A DNA stretch of 37,067 nt from Oscillospiraceae bacterium (GTDB lineage Bacteria > Bacillota > Clostridia > Oscillospirales > Ruminococcaceae). Below the pieces are notes generated by a model. The model made no database searches and was not told where the DNA came from. It saw nothing but the letters and a program-made list of their open reading frames with translations. This document shows positions 23,318-30,659 of the stretch, one piece after another. The stretch lies in the NCBI GenBank assembly GCA_017829005.1, contig JAGAJF010000076.1, forward strand, positions 1 through 37,067. The letters run 5' to 3'. The position numbers were made by a program, and so were the translations under genes. Position 1 is the first letter of the stretch. Each line of letters opens with the position of its first letter.

Positions 23318-23488
23318 TTGCAATTTCTGATAGATATTTTATTTCACATACTTAATATATTTTTGTTTGTGATAGAATTTATTGTGGGGGTCATAAAGAC
23401 AGTGTTTTTTAAACCCAACGGAAAAATATCCTGGTTTTATGTTATCGGTTTTGCTATTCTGGTGATCGTTATTATATCAATGTTTTAA
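23318..23488 (+). CDS. 56-aa membrane protein
   Basis: A small frame not covered by long reading frames. It starts at TTG 23318 with GGGAGG (23303-23308) nine nt upstream and ends at TAA 23486-23488. The product has two hydrophobic stretches (FLIDILFHILNIFLFVIEFI and FYVIGFAILVIVIISMF) separated by a short basic loop with KTVFFKPNGK. It is 25 bp after the RCC1 gene and before a terminator hairpin, so it is probably the third gene of that operon. No family is recognised. Confidence 0.65.
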   Translation: MQFLIDILFHILNIFLFVIEFIVGVIKTVFFKPNGKISWFYVIGFAILVIVIISMF

Positions 23489-23506
23489 TTGAAGAAATAC
23501 AGCTGA

Positions 23507-23537
23507 CCCGCACAGTTCTTATATTGTGCGGGATTTC
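23507..23537 (+). terminator. Hairpin ending the RCC1 operon
   Basis: CCCGCACA (23507-23514) pairs perfectly with TGTGCGGG (23525-23532); only a short ATTT follows, so termination may be partial. It separates the operon from the convergent mntP. Confidence 0.55.
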
Positions 23538-23543
23538 TGCGGC

Positions 23544-24101
23544 TTACCCAAGAAGATGCTCAATAAGTATTTTTATTCCCAGAAGCAGAAGGATAATGCC
23601 GCCTGCAAGCTCAGCCTTTGACTTGTATTTCGTCCCGAAAACCGAGCCTATCTTCACTCCTGCCGCGGAGATAACAAAGGTGCATACCCCGATAAAAAGC
23701 ACGGCGGCAATGATGTTCACCTCTAAGAAAGCAAAGGTCACACCCACCGCCAGAGCGTCAATTGCGGTGGCTATGGCAAGCACCAGCATTGTTTTCGGGG
23801 CAAATGATGGGTCGGCGTTTTCCTCGTCCTTGGAGAGAGCTTCCTTTACCATATTAAAGCCGATAATGGCAAGAAGAATAAATGCTATCCAGTGGTCGAA
23901 TGCAGTAATGTAGCTTTTGAAATTTACCCCCAGAAGATATCCGACTGCAGGCATAAGCGCCTGAAAGCCTCCGAACCATGCTCCGCAGATAAGGGAGTAT
24001 CTGAATTTGTAGGAGGGGGTGGCAAGTCCCTTGCAGACAGACACCGCAAATGCGTCCATCGAAAGCCCTACGGCGATGAGAAATAAGGTGAGCATATCCA
24101 T
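23544..24101 (-). CDS. mntP: Manganese efflux pump MntP
   Basis: Exports Mn2+ and protects against manganese excess. The 185-aa protein has six membrane segments arranged as an inverted repeat. Family marks are GLSMDAFAVSVCKG with D16, its partner ATAIDALAVGVTFAF in the second half, and LAGGIILLLLGIKILIEHL at the end. ATG 24101 is preceded by AAAGGAC. The identification is strengthened by the yybP-ykoY manganese riboswitch in its leader, a known control of mntP in other bacteria. Confidence 0.95.
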   Translation of the reverse strand: MDMLTLFLIAVGLSMDAFAVSVCKGLATPSYKFRYSLICGAWFGGFQALMPAVGYLLGVNFKSYITAFDHWIAFILLAIIGFNMVKEALSKDEENADPSFAPKTMLVLAIATAIDALAVGVTFAFLEVNIIAAVLFIGVCTFVISAAGVKIGSVFGTKYKSKAELAGGIILLLLGIKILIEHLLG

Positions 24102-24163
24102 AGCTTGAAAAGTCCTTTCCCGTTAAAATATTTAATATATGTTTATGTCCGCAGAAAAATAAA

Positions 24164-24218
24164 AAGACTCGCATACAGACAAAGCCGACAGTTTCGGCTG
24201 TATCTGTATGTGAGTCTT
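24164..24218 (-). terminator. Riboswitch-controlled terminator before mntP
   Basis: On the RNA, AAGACTC-A-CATACAGA pairs with TCTGTATG-C-GAGTCTT around an inner CAGCCGAAACTGTCGGCTTTG hairpin, then TTTTTATTTTT. This long stem would stop transcription unless the upstream aptamer is occupied. Confidence 0.85.
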
Positions 24219-24221
24219 ATC

Positions 24222-24308
24222 AATTAAGGCAAACCGGACCTTTCGATCGGTATGTCGATTTGCCGCTTTATGAAAATAAAGCAGATTACTCCCCCACGGA
24301 AATATTGT
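24222..24308 (-). promoter_or_regulatory. yybP-ykoY manganese riboswitch
   Basis: The minus-strand leader contains the signature GGGGGAGTA (about 24295-24287), then a GCTTTAT/ATAAAGC hairpin and a GGCAAA...TTTGCC helix enclosing ACCGATCGAAAGGTCCGGT. The motif, the strong terminator behind it and the mntP gene fit the Mn2+-sensing ON switch. I assigned it by eye, without a covariance model, so the edges are approximate. Confidence 0.82.
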
Positions 24309-24314
24309 AAGGTA

Positions 24315-24343
24315 ATTCTAACATATTTTTTCGCTTGTGTCAA
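24315..24343 (-). promoter_or_regulatory. mntP promoter
   Basis: Minus strand TTGACA (24343-24338), 17 bp, TAGAAT (24320-24315). The transcript would begin about 24308, at the aptamer edge. Confidence 0.8.
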
Positions 24344-24392
24344 GACCTTGAGATGAAAAAATGTTATTTTTCATCACTTTTCTAAAGTAACA

Positions 24393-24902
24393 TCAAAAAG
24401 TCATTTCCTTCAATAATCCGGTGAATGTAGTGCAGCCGTCTTGAAGCTGAATAATGGGGATATGATCAAGCTGAACATTATTTACATCATAAAACGGTAT
24501 TGCTATATATTGGGAGCTGTCTGAGGATAGGATAAGATGGTTATGCTCAAGATCCGAAATTTCCGAAGCCGTTATCCAAGAGCCGTTTTGGCAGCTTTTT
24601 ATTCCGATATCTAAATTTCGTTCCCAGTCAAATACTTTTTCATCGCCAATGTACTTTAATTCTTTCGGAATGCCGTCCTGAAAATGTACGAGCTTAACAG
24701 AAATTAGTGATGAAAAATTATGCCTGCGCTTACCTTGAGGTGTACCTTCATACAAAAAAAGGAGGCTGCAGCCGTTGATAAATTCATCATCACTTATTAT
24801 TTTTGGAACAATTACTTTGCAGTGAACATAATTTGATGTCAGGCTTTCGTTTTTTAATCCCAGCATCATACCCTCAGAAATGTTCAGCCTTTTTGCAGCC
24901 AT
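24393..24902 (-). CDS. Hypothetical protein
   Basis: A 169-aa soluble protein with no signal peptide or membrane segment and no recognised family. It is rich in beta-type alternation: YVHCKVIVPKIISDDEFING, LLFLYEGTPQGKRR and a later SSQYIAIPFYDVNNVQLDHI. AAGGGG about 10 nt before ATG 24902 supports the start. It is a single gene, AT-richer than mntP, between the mntP promoter and the T-box operon. An A/T hairpin at 24352-24373 could be its terminator. Confidence 0.65.
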   Translation of the reverse strand: MAAKRLNISEGMMLGLKNESLTSNYVHCKVIVPKIISDDEFINGCSLLFLYEGTPQGKRRHNFSSLISVKLVHFQDGIPKELKYIGDEKVFDWERNLDIGIKSCQNGSWITASEISDLEHNHLILSSDSSQYIAIPFYDVNNVQLDHIPIIQLQDGCTTFTGLLKEMTF

Positions 24903-25061
24903 ATGTTGTTTTCCCCTTAAAATAATAATTTTTTAAATGCTGTTTTTCAATCCATATATCTGCCAAACCGATCAAATATATTTTATCATAAGATTTATGC
25001 TGTTGTCAACTGCTTTTTATTGGCTTGACCGCATAACAATGTTAAAAAAAGCATTTCACCC

Positions 25062-25090
25062 TTGACAACCCTCATTTTTTATGTTATAAT
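25062..25090 (+). promoter_or_regulatory. Consensus promoter of the T-box operon
   Basis: TTGACA (25062-25067), 17 bp, TATAAT (25085-25090). Confidence 0.9.
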
Positions 25091-25096
25091 CACCTT

Positions 25097-25356
25097 AATG
25101 TAAATGCTATGACGGAAAAAAAGCAGGGCATAACCGTTTTCAGAGAGCCTTCGTATGGTGGGAGAGGGCAGCGGCGCTTTGAAGATACATTCCCGAGCAG
25201 ATACGGTGAAATTTAAGTAGCCCTATCCGTACCGAGACACGTTACAGTCTTCCAAAGGTTATGCTTTCGCATAACGAACTGAGGTGGTACAGCGGCATTT
25301 GTCGCCCTCTTGAAGCTTGCTTCTTTTGAAGCATTGCTTCGGGAGGGCGTTTTTGT
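25097..25356 (+). promoter_or_regulatory. T-box riboswitch, probably tyrosine-specific
   Basis: The leader has the T-box core AGGTGGTACAGCGG (25282-25295) and an upstream stem I with AGAGAGCC (25142-25149) and GGTGGGAGAGGGC. A terminator follows: CGCCCTC (25303-25309) with GAGGGCG (25343-25349), then T5. In stem I the GAAGATACATTCCCGAG stretch offers a TAC (Tyr) specifier at 25186-25188. The antiterminator bulge TGGT would pair with an A73 discriminator, which fits tRNA-Tyr and argues against the overlapping GAT (Asp) reading, since tRNA-Asp has G73. tyrS lies 2 kb downstream behind three other genes. Specifier assignment is by eye. Confidence 0.85.
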
Positions 25357-25369
25357 TTGAGGTGACATT

Positions 25370-25930
25370 ATGAAAAAGCTTTCACTTGCGCTTGTTCCAG
25401 TTGTTCTTTCGCTCCTGCTCTGTGCCTGCAAAGGTGATATCATTCCGCTTTCCGAAGCAGTAATGCTTGATAACGATAAGCTTTCACGAAAGCTTGAAGG
25501 GCGTACATACGCAGAAATATGCGATGCCTGGGGAGAGCCTGCCACAGGCTATGGTGATATTTATTCTTATGGTGATGCGGCTGCAGCAGTGTTTTTTGAC
25601 CCGAAGGATCGTGTAACAAATGCCATCGTGTGCAGCTGGCTTGAGGGCAGATATCTTCGGGATAAAAACGGCGGAAATATGGTGCTTTTGGAGCAGAACG
25701 GATATATTGCGCCGACTTCCGTAAGAACATACGACGGGACTTCATGGTCAGGCTATGACTTTGCCGAATTTGAAAACGGAGACAGGATAAAAATTCTCGT
25801 TGAATTTATAGCAGAAACATATCCCGGACAAGCAACTGTTTATGCTGTAGAACTCATCGAAAAAGGCAGCTATGACGACCTTGACGGCGATGTAATGGCG
25901 CAGCTCAAAGAAATGGGCTGGGTGGAGTGA
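25370..25930 (+). CDS. Lipoprotein directly under T-box control
   Basis: Secreted lipoprotein of 186 aa: signal peptide with lipobox LCAC, lipidated C20. The region LSRKLEGRTYAEICDAWGEP (about 39-58) followed by a TGYGDIYSYGD strand resembles BamE/SmpA-like small lipoprotein domains, but this is a pattern impression only. The second half ends in a region repeating YAVELIEKGSYDDLDG. GAGGTG lies 6 nt before ATG 25370. It is the first gene after the T-box terminator, an unusual target for an amino-acid-sensing leader, and precedes a methyltransferase by 7 bp. Confidence 0.8.
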   Translation: MKKLSLALVPVVLSLLLCACKGDIIPLSEAVMLDNDKLSRKLEGRTYAEICDAWGEPATGYGDIYSYGDAAAAVFFDPKDRVTNAIVCSWLEGRYLRDKNGGNMVLLEQNGYIAPTSVRTYDGTSWSGYDFAEFENGDRIKILVEFIAETYPGQATVYAVELIEKGSYDDLDGDVMAQLKEMGWVE

Positions 25931-25937
25931 GACAATT

Positions 25938-26726
25938 ATGATAACTAACAACAATATTGACAACGGCAAACCTTTTGACTGGGGCAGAGCCTCCTCGGAT
26001 TATGCAAAATACCGTGACATATATCCCCGGGAATTTTACGAAAAAATACACTCTTTCGGAATAGGCATTTCGGGTCAGAAGGTGCTTGATATCGGTACGG
26101 GAACAGGCGTTATCCCACGAAATATGTATAGCTTTGGCGCACGCTTTACGGGTACGGACATCTCGGAAAATCAGATAGCCGAGGCAAAGCGGCTTGCGGC
26201 GGCAGAGTGTATGGACATAGACTTTTTCTGCAAGTCCACCGAGGAGCTTGATTTCCCCGAGGAAAGCTTTGACGCCATTACTGCCTGCCAGTGCTTTTTC
26301 TACTTTGACCATGATATTGCCGCTCCAAAGCTGTCAAAGCTTCTCGGCAAAGGCGGAAAGCTGGCGGTACTCTATATGGGCTGGCTGCCCTATGAGGACA
26401 AGGTGGCAGGGGCGAGCGAGGAGCTTATTCTCAGGTATAATCCCAAATGGACGGGCAAGGGCGATATGCGGCACGAGATATTTATTCCCGAGGTTTACGA
26501 AAATTTCTTTAAAAAGCTTCACGGCGAGATATTCGATGTTCGGGTGCATTTTACCTGTGAAAGCTGGAATGGTCGCATTAAAGCCTGTCGTGGAATTGGC
26601 GCTTCACTGACCGGTGATGAAATTGCCGCTTTCGAGAGGGAGCATATGGCTTTGCTTGAGAAAATCGCACCCGAAAGCTTTGACGTTCAGCATTACTGCG
26701 CTGTGACAGTCCTTGAAAAGGTGTGA
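25938..26726 (+). CDS. Class I SAM-dependent methyltransferase
   Basis: Soluble methyltransferase of 262 aa, substrate unknown. The Rossmann core is clear: motif I VLDIGTGTGVIPRNM (about 49-63), the acidic end of strand 2 in FTGTDISENQIAEA, and motif IV-like SFDAITACQCFFYFD (about 109-123), followed by KLLGKGGKLAVLYMGW. The N-terminal DWGRASSDYAKYRDIYP is typical of Methyltransf_11/25-type small-molecule enzymes. It overlaps no neighbour, lies 7 bp after the lipoprotein and leads into the next gene with no gap, so it is part of the T-box operon. Confidence 0.9.
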   Translation: MITNNNIDNGKPFDWGRASSDYAKYRDIYPREFYEKIHSFGIGISGQKVLDIGTGTGVIPRNMYSFGARFTGTDISENQIAEAKRLAAAECMDIDFFCKSTEELDFPEESFDAITACQCFFYFDHDIAAPKLSKLLGKGGKLAVLYMGWLPYEDKVAGASEELILRYNPKWTGKGDMRHEIFIPEVYENFFKKLHGEIFDVRVHFTCESWNGRIKACRGIGASLTGDEIAAFEREHMALLEKIAPESFDVQHYCAVTVLEKV

Positions 26727-26730
26727 GAAG

Positions 26731-27222
26731 ATGAAATGTGAGTTTTATTCCACGGGAAAATTTTACTTGTGCAAAAAAATCATTTTGTTTCTGAACATTT
26801 TTCTTATATTTTCATTTCAATTTATCATAAGTGATAGATTGATACGCCTTTATGCGCCGTTTGTGATCTTATTTACAGCATTGACTGAACTGTTTGTTAT
26901 TTCTGTATTTGAAAGCGGAAAAATTCTTGCTTGTAAAAATCAGCTGATTATATATCATAAGGTTTTTAATAAAAAAGCTCTTGTGTCGCATATCGAATAT
27001 AAAAACATCTCCTGTGCAGAATACTGCATCAGAAAAAGCTATGCCAGAGGAATTTCTGAATGCCGCATTTTTGTCCTGACTGTTAAATGCAGCGACGGAA
27101 AAAAGCGGGTGTTTATTTCTGAAATGATAGCTCCTCCCAAAGACCCCGACGACTATAATGAATACATAAATAATCAGCCGATGATGAAGCTTTGCAGATA
27201 TATCAATGAAAAATCAAGATAA
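26731..27222 (+). CDS. Small membrane protein with cytoplasmic domain
   Basis: A 163-aa protein with two N-terminal membrane segments (about 13-35 and 42-65), then a soluble part of about 95 residues with alternating strands (NQLIIYHKVFNKKALVSHIE, RIFVLTVKCSDGKKRVFISE). The arrangement resembles bacterial PH-like membrane proteins, but no family is certain. I prefer ATG 26731 over TTG 26713: AAAAGG lies about 10 nt upstream and the later start leaves the methyltransferase stop intact. It looks AT-rich compared with the genes on either side. Confidence 0.65.
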   Translation: MKCEFYSTGKFYLCKKIILFLNIFLIFSFQFIISDRLIRLYAPFVILFTALTELFVISVFESGKILACKNQLIIYHKVFNKKALVSHIEYKNISCAEYCIRKSYARGISECRIFVLTVKCSDGKKRVFISEMIAPPKDPDDYNEYINNQPMMKLCRYINEKSR

Positions 27223-27235
27223 ATATAACACTTGA

Positions 27236-27272
27236 AAGGCGGTGGTATCAGTGAAACTGTGTAACGGTTTCA
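27236..27272 (+). promoter_or_regulatory. Possible degenerate T-box element before tyrS
   Basis: AAAGGCGGTGGTATCAGTG resembles the T-box core (AGGGTGGTACCGCG), with TGGT at 27243-27246, and is followed by TGAAAC / GTTTCA (27252-27257 with 27267-27272). No T run follows, and stem I is absent because the upstream gene ends at 27222. It could be a relic of a second leader copy, or chance. Confidence 0.3.
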
Positions 27273-27331
27273 TCTCATATGAATAAACAAGTCAAATAAA
27301 TAAATTTAATATAAAACGGAGGAAAATTAAA

Positions 27332-28546
27332 ATGACTTTATACGAAGAACTTACCCGCAGAGGACTTATCGCTCAGGTCACCGATGAAAAGGAGATCAGC
27401 GAAATGATTAACAACGGCAAAGCCACCTTTTACATTGGCTTCGACCCCACTGCCGACAGCCTCCACGTTGGTCACTTTATGGCGCTCTGCCTTATGAAAA
27501 GACTCCAGATGGCAGGAAACAAGCCCATTGTCCTTATCGGCGGCGGCACCGCAATGATAGGCGACCCCTCGGGCAAGACCGATATGAGAAAGATGATGAC
27601 AAAGGAGACCATTCAGCATAATGTTGACTGCTTCAAAAAGCAGATGAGCCGCTTCATTGACTTCTCCGATGACAAGGCGATACTTGTTAACAATGCGGAC
27701 TGGCTTTTAAACCTCAATTATGTTGATGTCCTCAGAGAAGTGGGCGCCTGCTTCTCGGTAAACAAAATGCTCACCTTCGAGTGCTACAAGCAGAGAATGG
27801 AGAGGGGACTTACCTTCCTTGAATTCAACTATATGATAATGCAGTCCTACGATTTCTATATGCTGTTTCAGAAGTACGGCTGTAATATGCAGTTCGGCGG
27901 CGATGACCAGTGGGCAAATATGCTGGGCGGCACCGAGCTTATCAGAAAGAAGCTTGCAAAGGACGCCCACGCAATGACTATCACCCTCCTTACCAATTCC
28001 GAGGGCAAGAAGATGGGCAAGACCGAAAAGGGCGCTGTATGGCTTGACCCCGAAAAGACCTCTCCCTACGACTTCTTCCAGTACTGGAGAAATGTGGGCG
28101 ACAGCGATGTTATCAAGTGCTTAAAACTCCTCACCTTCCTGCCCATTGAGCAGATAGAGGAAATGGAGCGCACTATGACAGGCGCAGAGCTTAACAAGGC
28201 AAAGGAAATTCTTGCATATGAGCTGACCGCTCTTATCCACGGCAAGGAAGAGGCTGACAAGTGCCTTGAGGCAGCAAAGAAGCTTTTCGGCGGCTCGGGC
28301 AATACCGATGATATGCCCACCACCGAGATACCCGCAGCAGAGCTTGAGGGCGGCATCAACATTCTCGACCTGCTTGTGAAAACTGCTCTCTGCCCCTCCA
28401 AGAGCGAGGCAAGGAGACTTGTTACTCAGGGCGGTGTAAGCGTTGACGATGTTAAGGTAACAGACCCCAATGGCGTTATTGAGATAGCCGAAAGCGTTAT
28501 CATCAAGAAGGGCAAGAAGGTTTACCATAAGGTTACAAGAGCATAA
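27332..28546 (+). CDS. tyrS: Tyrosyl-tRNA synthetase
   Basis: Charges tRNA-Tyr with tyrosine. The class I enzyme has 404 aa: HIGH-type motif HVGH (45-48) within [20 protein letters not shown], the KMSKS-type motif KMGKT (227-231), and a C-terminal S4 RNA-binding domain (about 340-404, [20 protein letters not shown]). It belongs to the shorter TyrS group common in bacteria. ACGGAGG precedes ATG 27332. It is the last gene of the run that starts at the T-box; no separate promoter is obvious in the 109-bp gap. A bidirectional terminator follows. Confidence 0.97.
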   Translation: MTLYEELTRRGLIAQVTDEKEISEMINNGKATFYIGFDPTADSLHVGHFMALCLMKRLQMAGNKPIVLIGGGTAMIGDPSGKTDMRKMMTKETIQHNVDCFKKQMSRFIDFSDDKAILVNNADWLLNLNYVDVLREVGACFSVNKMLTFECYKQRMERGLTFLEFNYMIMQSYDFYMLFQKYGCNMQFGGDDQWANMLGGTELIRKKLAKDAHAMTITLLTNSEGKKMGKTEKGAVWLDPEKTSPYDFFQYWRNVGDSDVIKCLKLLTFLPIEQIEEMERTMTGAELNKAKEILAYELTALIHGKEEADKCLEAAKKLFGGSGNTDDMPTTEIPAAELEGGINILDLLVKTALCPSKSEARRLVTQGGVSVDDVKVTDPNGVIEIAESVIIKKGKKVYHKVTRA

Positions 28547-28552
28547 AAATAT

Positions 28553-28587
28553 GGGCTTCCGCAAAATTCGGCGGAAGCCCGTTTTGT
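28553..28587. terminator. Bidirectional terminator of tyrS and the sensor kinase gene
   Basis: GGGCTTCCGC (28553-28562) pairs perfectly with GCGGAAGCCC (28571-28580). The plus strand continues GTTTTGTTATT and the minus strand CATATTTTTA. Confidence 0.85.
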
Positions 28588-28589
28588 TA

Positions 28590-29912
28590 TTATACCTTTT
28601 CCGAAACCGCACTCAGTGTTACCGTAAAAGCCGTCCTGTTCTCGTCCGACTCGGCGGTAATGCTGCCGCCGTGCTTTTCGGCAATTGCCTTTGCAATGGC
28701 AAGACCCAGCCCGAAGCCGCCTGTGGAGCTGCTTCGTGAAGCGTCGGTGCGGTAATAGCGGTCGAAAATCCTTTCAAGCTCCTCGGGGGGGATTGGTGTA
28801 CCCTTATTTGACACCGATAGCCTTACCTTGTTTTTGCGGCTCTTTTTCAATGATACGCTTATATCCGAATGCTCCGAGGAATGGTTAACGGCGTTGTCGA
28901 TAAGGATATTTATCATACGCACAAGCCCTTCCCTGTCACCCTTTACCGTAATGCCGCTTTCGATATCGGAGCTTATGACCTTGCCCCGTTCAAAAGCAAG
29001 GGCTTCCATGGCAAGGCACACTCCTTCCGCCGCTTCGGACAGGTCAAGCTCTGCCATTACGGTGGGATTGTCCGTCCGCTCCTCCCTTGAGAGATAGAGC
29101 ATCTCATTTATGAGACGGGACATTTTTTCCGCTTCGCAGCGGATATATCCGAACCATTTTCCCTGCTCTGCAACGGTATCGTCGGGGTTTGAGGTTATCA
29201 CATCAAGATTTGCATTTATGACCGTCAGGGGAGTTTTCAGCTCGTGAGAGGCATTGGAGAAAAACACCCTCTGCCTGTTCCATGCGTCCTCAATGGGTAT
29301 CACCGCCCACTTTGACAGCAGCAGGGACAGCAGGAATATGACCCCGAGAGCCAGCACGAATATTCCCAGCAGGATAAACATAAGCCGCCTGAGGGTGGAT
29401 ATCTCATCGGTGCGGTCCAGAAGTACGATTATCTTGCCGCCCTCCGTTTCACGCAGCTTGTAGCGGTAGGAAACGCCCCCTGCGGAGATGTTTCCCTCGC
29501 TTTCCGAAGTGCGGCTTATTATCTCCTCTGCCGCAGCTGTAACAGCGGAGTTCTGTCTGACTGATTCGTCATTATCCGAAAAGAAACGCTCTCTGCTGTA
29601 AAAAATGCTCTGTATTTCATTTTCGGCGTTCAGCTTCACCGTTATCCAGCCCGAAGACATCTGCATTCTGTCCTTTTTGTCGGGACGCTCTGCAATGTCT
29701 TTCGGAGAATTATCCGTATCATCTCTCGGCGGCGGAGGATTTTCCCATCTGCCGCTGTAGTCGATATTCATAGCAAAGTCTATCACTCTCCGGGCATTCT
29801 GCTCCTCGGAGCGGTACATGGAAATGAATATGGCGGCAAGCACCCCCAGCATTACAAGGGCAAGAAGCCCTGTGAGAACAAAGGTAAATCTTGCTCTGAG
29901 CTTCTTTATCAT
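28590..29912 (-). CDS. Sensor histidine kinase
   Basis: Membrane sensor kinase of 440 aa. Membrane segments at about 11-31 and 175-199 enclose an extracellular sensor region with a Pro/Asp-rich stretch. The cytoplasmic part has the dimerisation/phosphoacceptor box FFSNASHELKTPLTVI with H223, then the ATPase domain with N box INILIDNAVNHSS, G1-like region ERIFDRYYRTDASR and G2 box GGFGLGLAIAKAIAEKHGG. The ligand is unknown. Its start overlaps the regulator stop by 4 bp, indicating translational coupling. Together they form one two-component system. Confidence 0.95.
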   Translation of the reverse strand: MIKKLRARFTFVLTGLLALVMLGVLAAIFISMYRSEEQNARRVIDFAMNIDYSGRWENPPPPRDDTDNSPKDIAERPDKKDRMQMSSGWITVKLNAENEIQSIFYSRERFFSDNDESVRQNSAVTAAAEEIISRTSESEGNISAGGVSYRYKLRETEGGKIIVLLDRTDEISTLRRLMFILLGIFVLALGVIFLLSLLLSKWAVIPIEDAWNRQRVFFSNASHELKTPLTVINANLDVITSNPDDTVAEQGKWFGYIRCEAEKMSRLINEMLYLSREERTDNPTVMAELDLSEAAEGVCLAMEALAFERGKVISSDIESGITVKGDREGLVRMINILIDNAVNHSSEHSDISVSLKKSRKNKVRLSVSNKGTPIPPEELERIFDRYYRTDASRSSSTGGFGLGLAIAKAIAEKHGGSITAESDENRTAFTVTLSAVSEKV

Positions 29913-30595
29913 CTGCCGCTTTCCTCCTCAAGAGTGTAGCCCACGCCGCGGACGGTCTTTATAGTTGACTTTGACTTTATAAAGCCCAGCTTCTTGCGGA
30001 GAAAGGAGATGTAGACCTCCACATTATTATATTCAGCGTCCGAATCGTAGCCCCATATCTTTGTTATAAGGGTTTCCTTGCTCAGCACCCTGCCGCTGTT
30101 TTTCATCAGCAGCTCTATTATGGAAAATTCCTTGAGACCAAGCTTTAAGGAGTTCTGACCGCAGGAAAGCTCATATGCGGCTGTATCAAGCGAAATATCG
30201 CCGCAGGTTATCACATCGGAGCTTATGATGGCGGCGCTGCTTCTCCTGCCCAGTGCCCTTACCCTTGCAAGAAGCTCGTCGGTGGCAAAGGGCTTTGTGA
30301 GATAGTCGTCTGCACCGCTGTCAAGCCCCTTTACCTTGTCGGATATCTCGTCCTTGGCGGTGAACATAAGCACGGGGGTGCTTATTCCCTCGGCTCTTAT
30401 GCGTCTCAGCACCTCGATACCGTCCATTACGGGCATCATTATATCGAGTATGATAACATCATATATCCCTGTCAGAGCATTATCCAGGGCATCTGCTCCG
30501 TTCCCGAAGGCGTCGGCGGTTATTTTGTTTTTTGCAAATATCTGTACAAGGGCGTCGGCTAATTTTTCCTCGTCCTCGGCTATCATTACACGCAT
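29909..30595 (-). CDS. OmpR-family response regulator
   Basis: DNA-binding response regulator of 228 aa. The receiver domain has the acidic pocket (E7, D8), phosphoacceptor D51 in VIILDIMMPVMDG, and the conserved Lys in YLTKPF. The C-terminal winged helix ends GVGYTLEEESGR and contains NVEVYISFLRKKLGF. It heads the operon with the kinase. Upstream at 30642-30658 is a direct repeat TTTAAG-N5-TTTAAG (minus strand) spaced 11 bp, the spacing used by this regulator family; the same repeat occurs before the neighbouring fibronectin-like gene. Confidence 0.95.
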   Translation of the reverse strand: MRVMIAEDEEKLADALVQIFAKNKITADAFGNGADALDNALTGIYDVIILDIMMPVMDGIEVLRRIRAEGISTPVLMFTAKDEISDKVKGLDSGADDYLTKPFATDELLARVRALGRRSSAAIISSDVITCGDISLDTAAYELSCGQNSLKLGLKEFSIIELLMKNSGRVLSKETLITKIWGYDSDAEYNNVEVYISFLRKKLGFIKSKSTIKTVRGVGYTLEEESGR

Positions 30596-30641
30596 TTTCT
30601 CAGCCCCTTTCAGACCTTTGAAATAATGATATCATACGGGG

Positions 30642-30658
30642 CTTAAATCAATCTTAAA
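30642..30658 (-). promoter_or_regulatory. Direct-repeat operator candidate before the response regulator
   Basis: Minus strand TTTAAG (30658-30653), ATTGA, TTTAAG (30647-30642). A -10-like TATCAT follows 10 bp after the second half-site, as in PhoB-type promoters that lack a good -35. It lies about 50 bp before the regulator start. Confidence 0.5.
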
Positions 30659-30659
30659 A

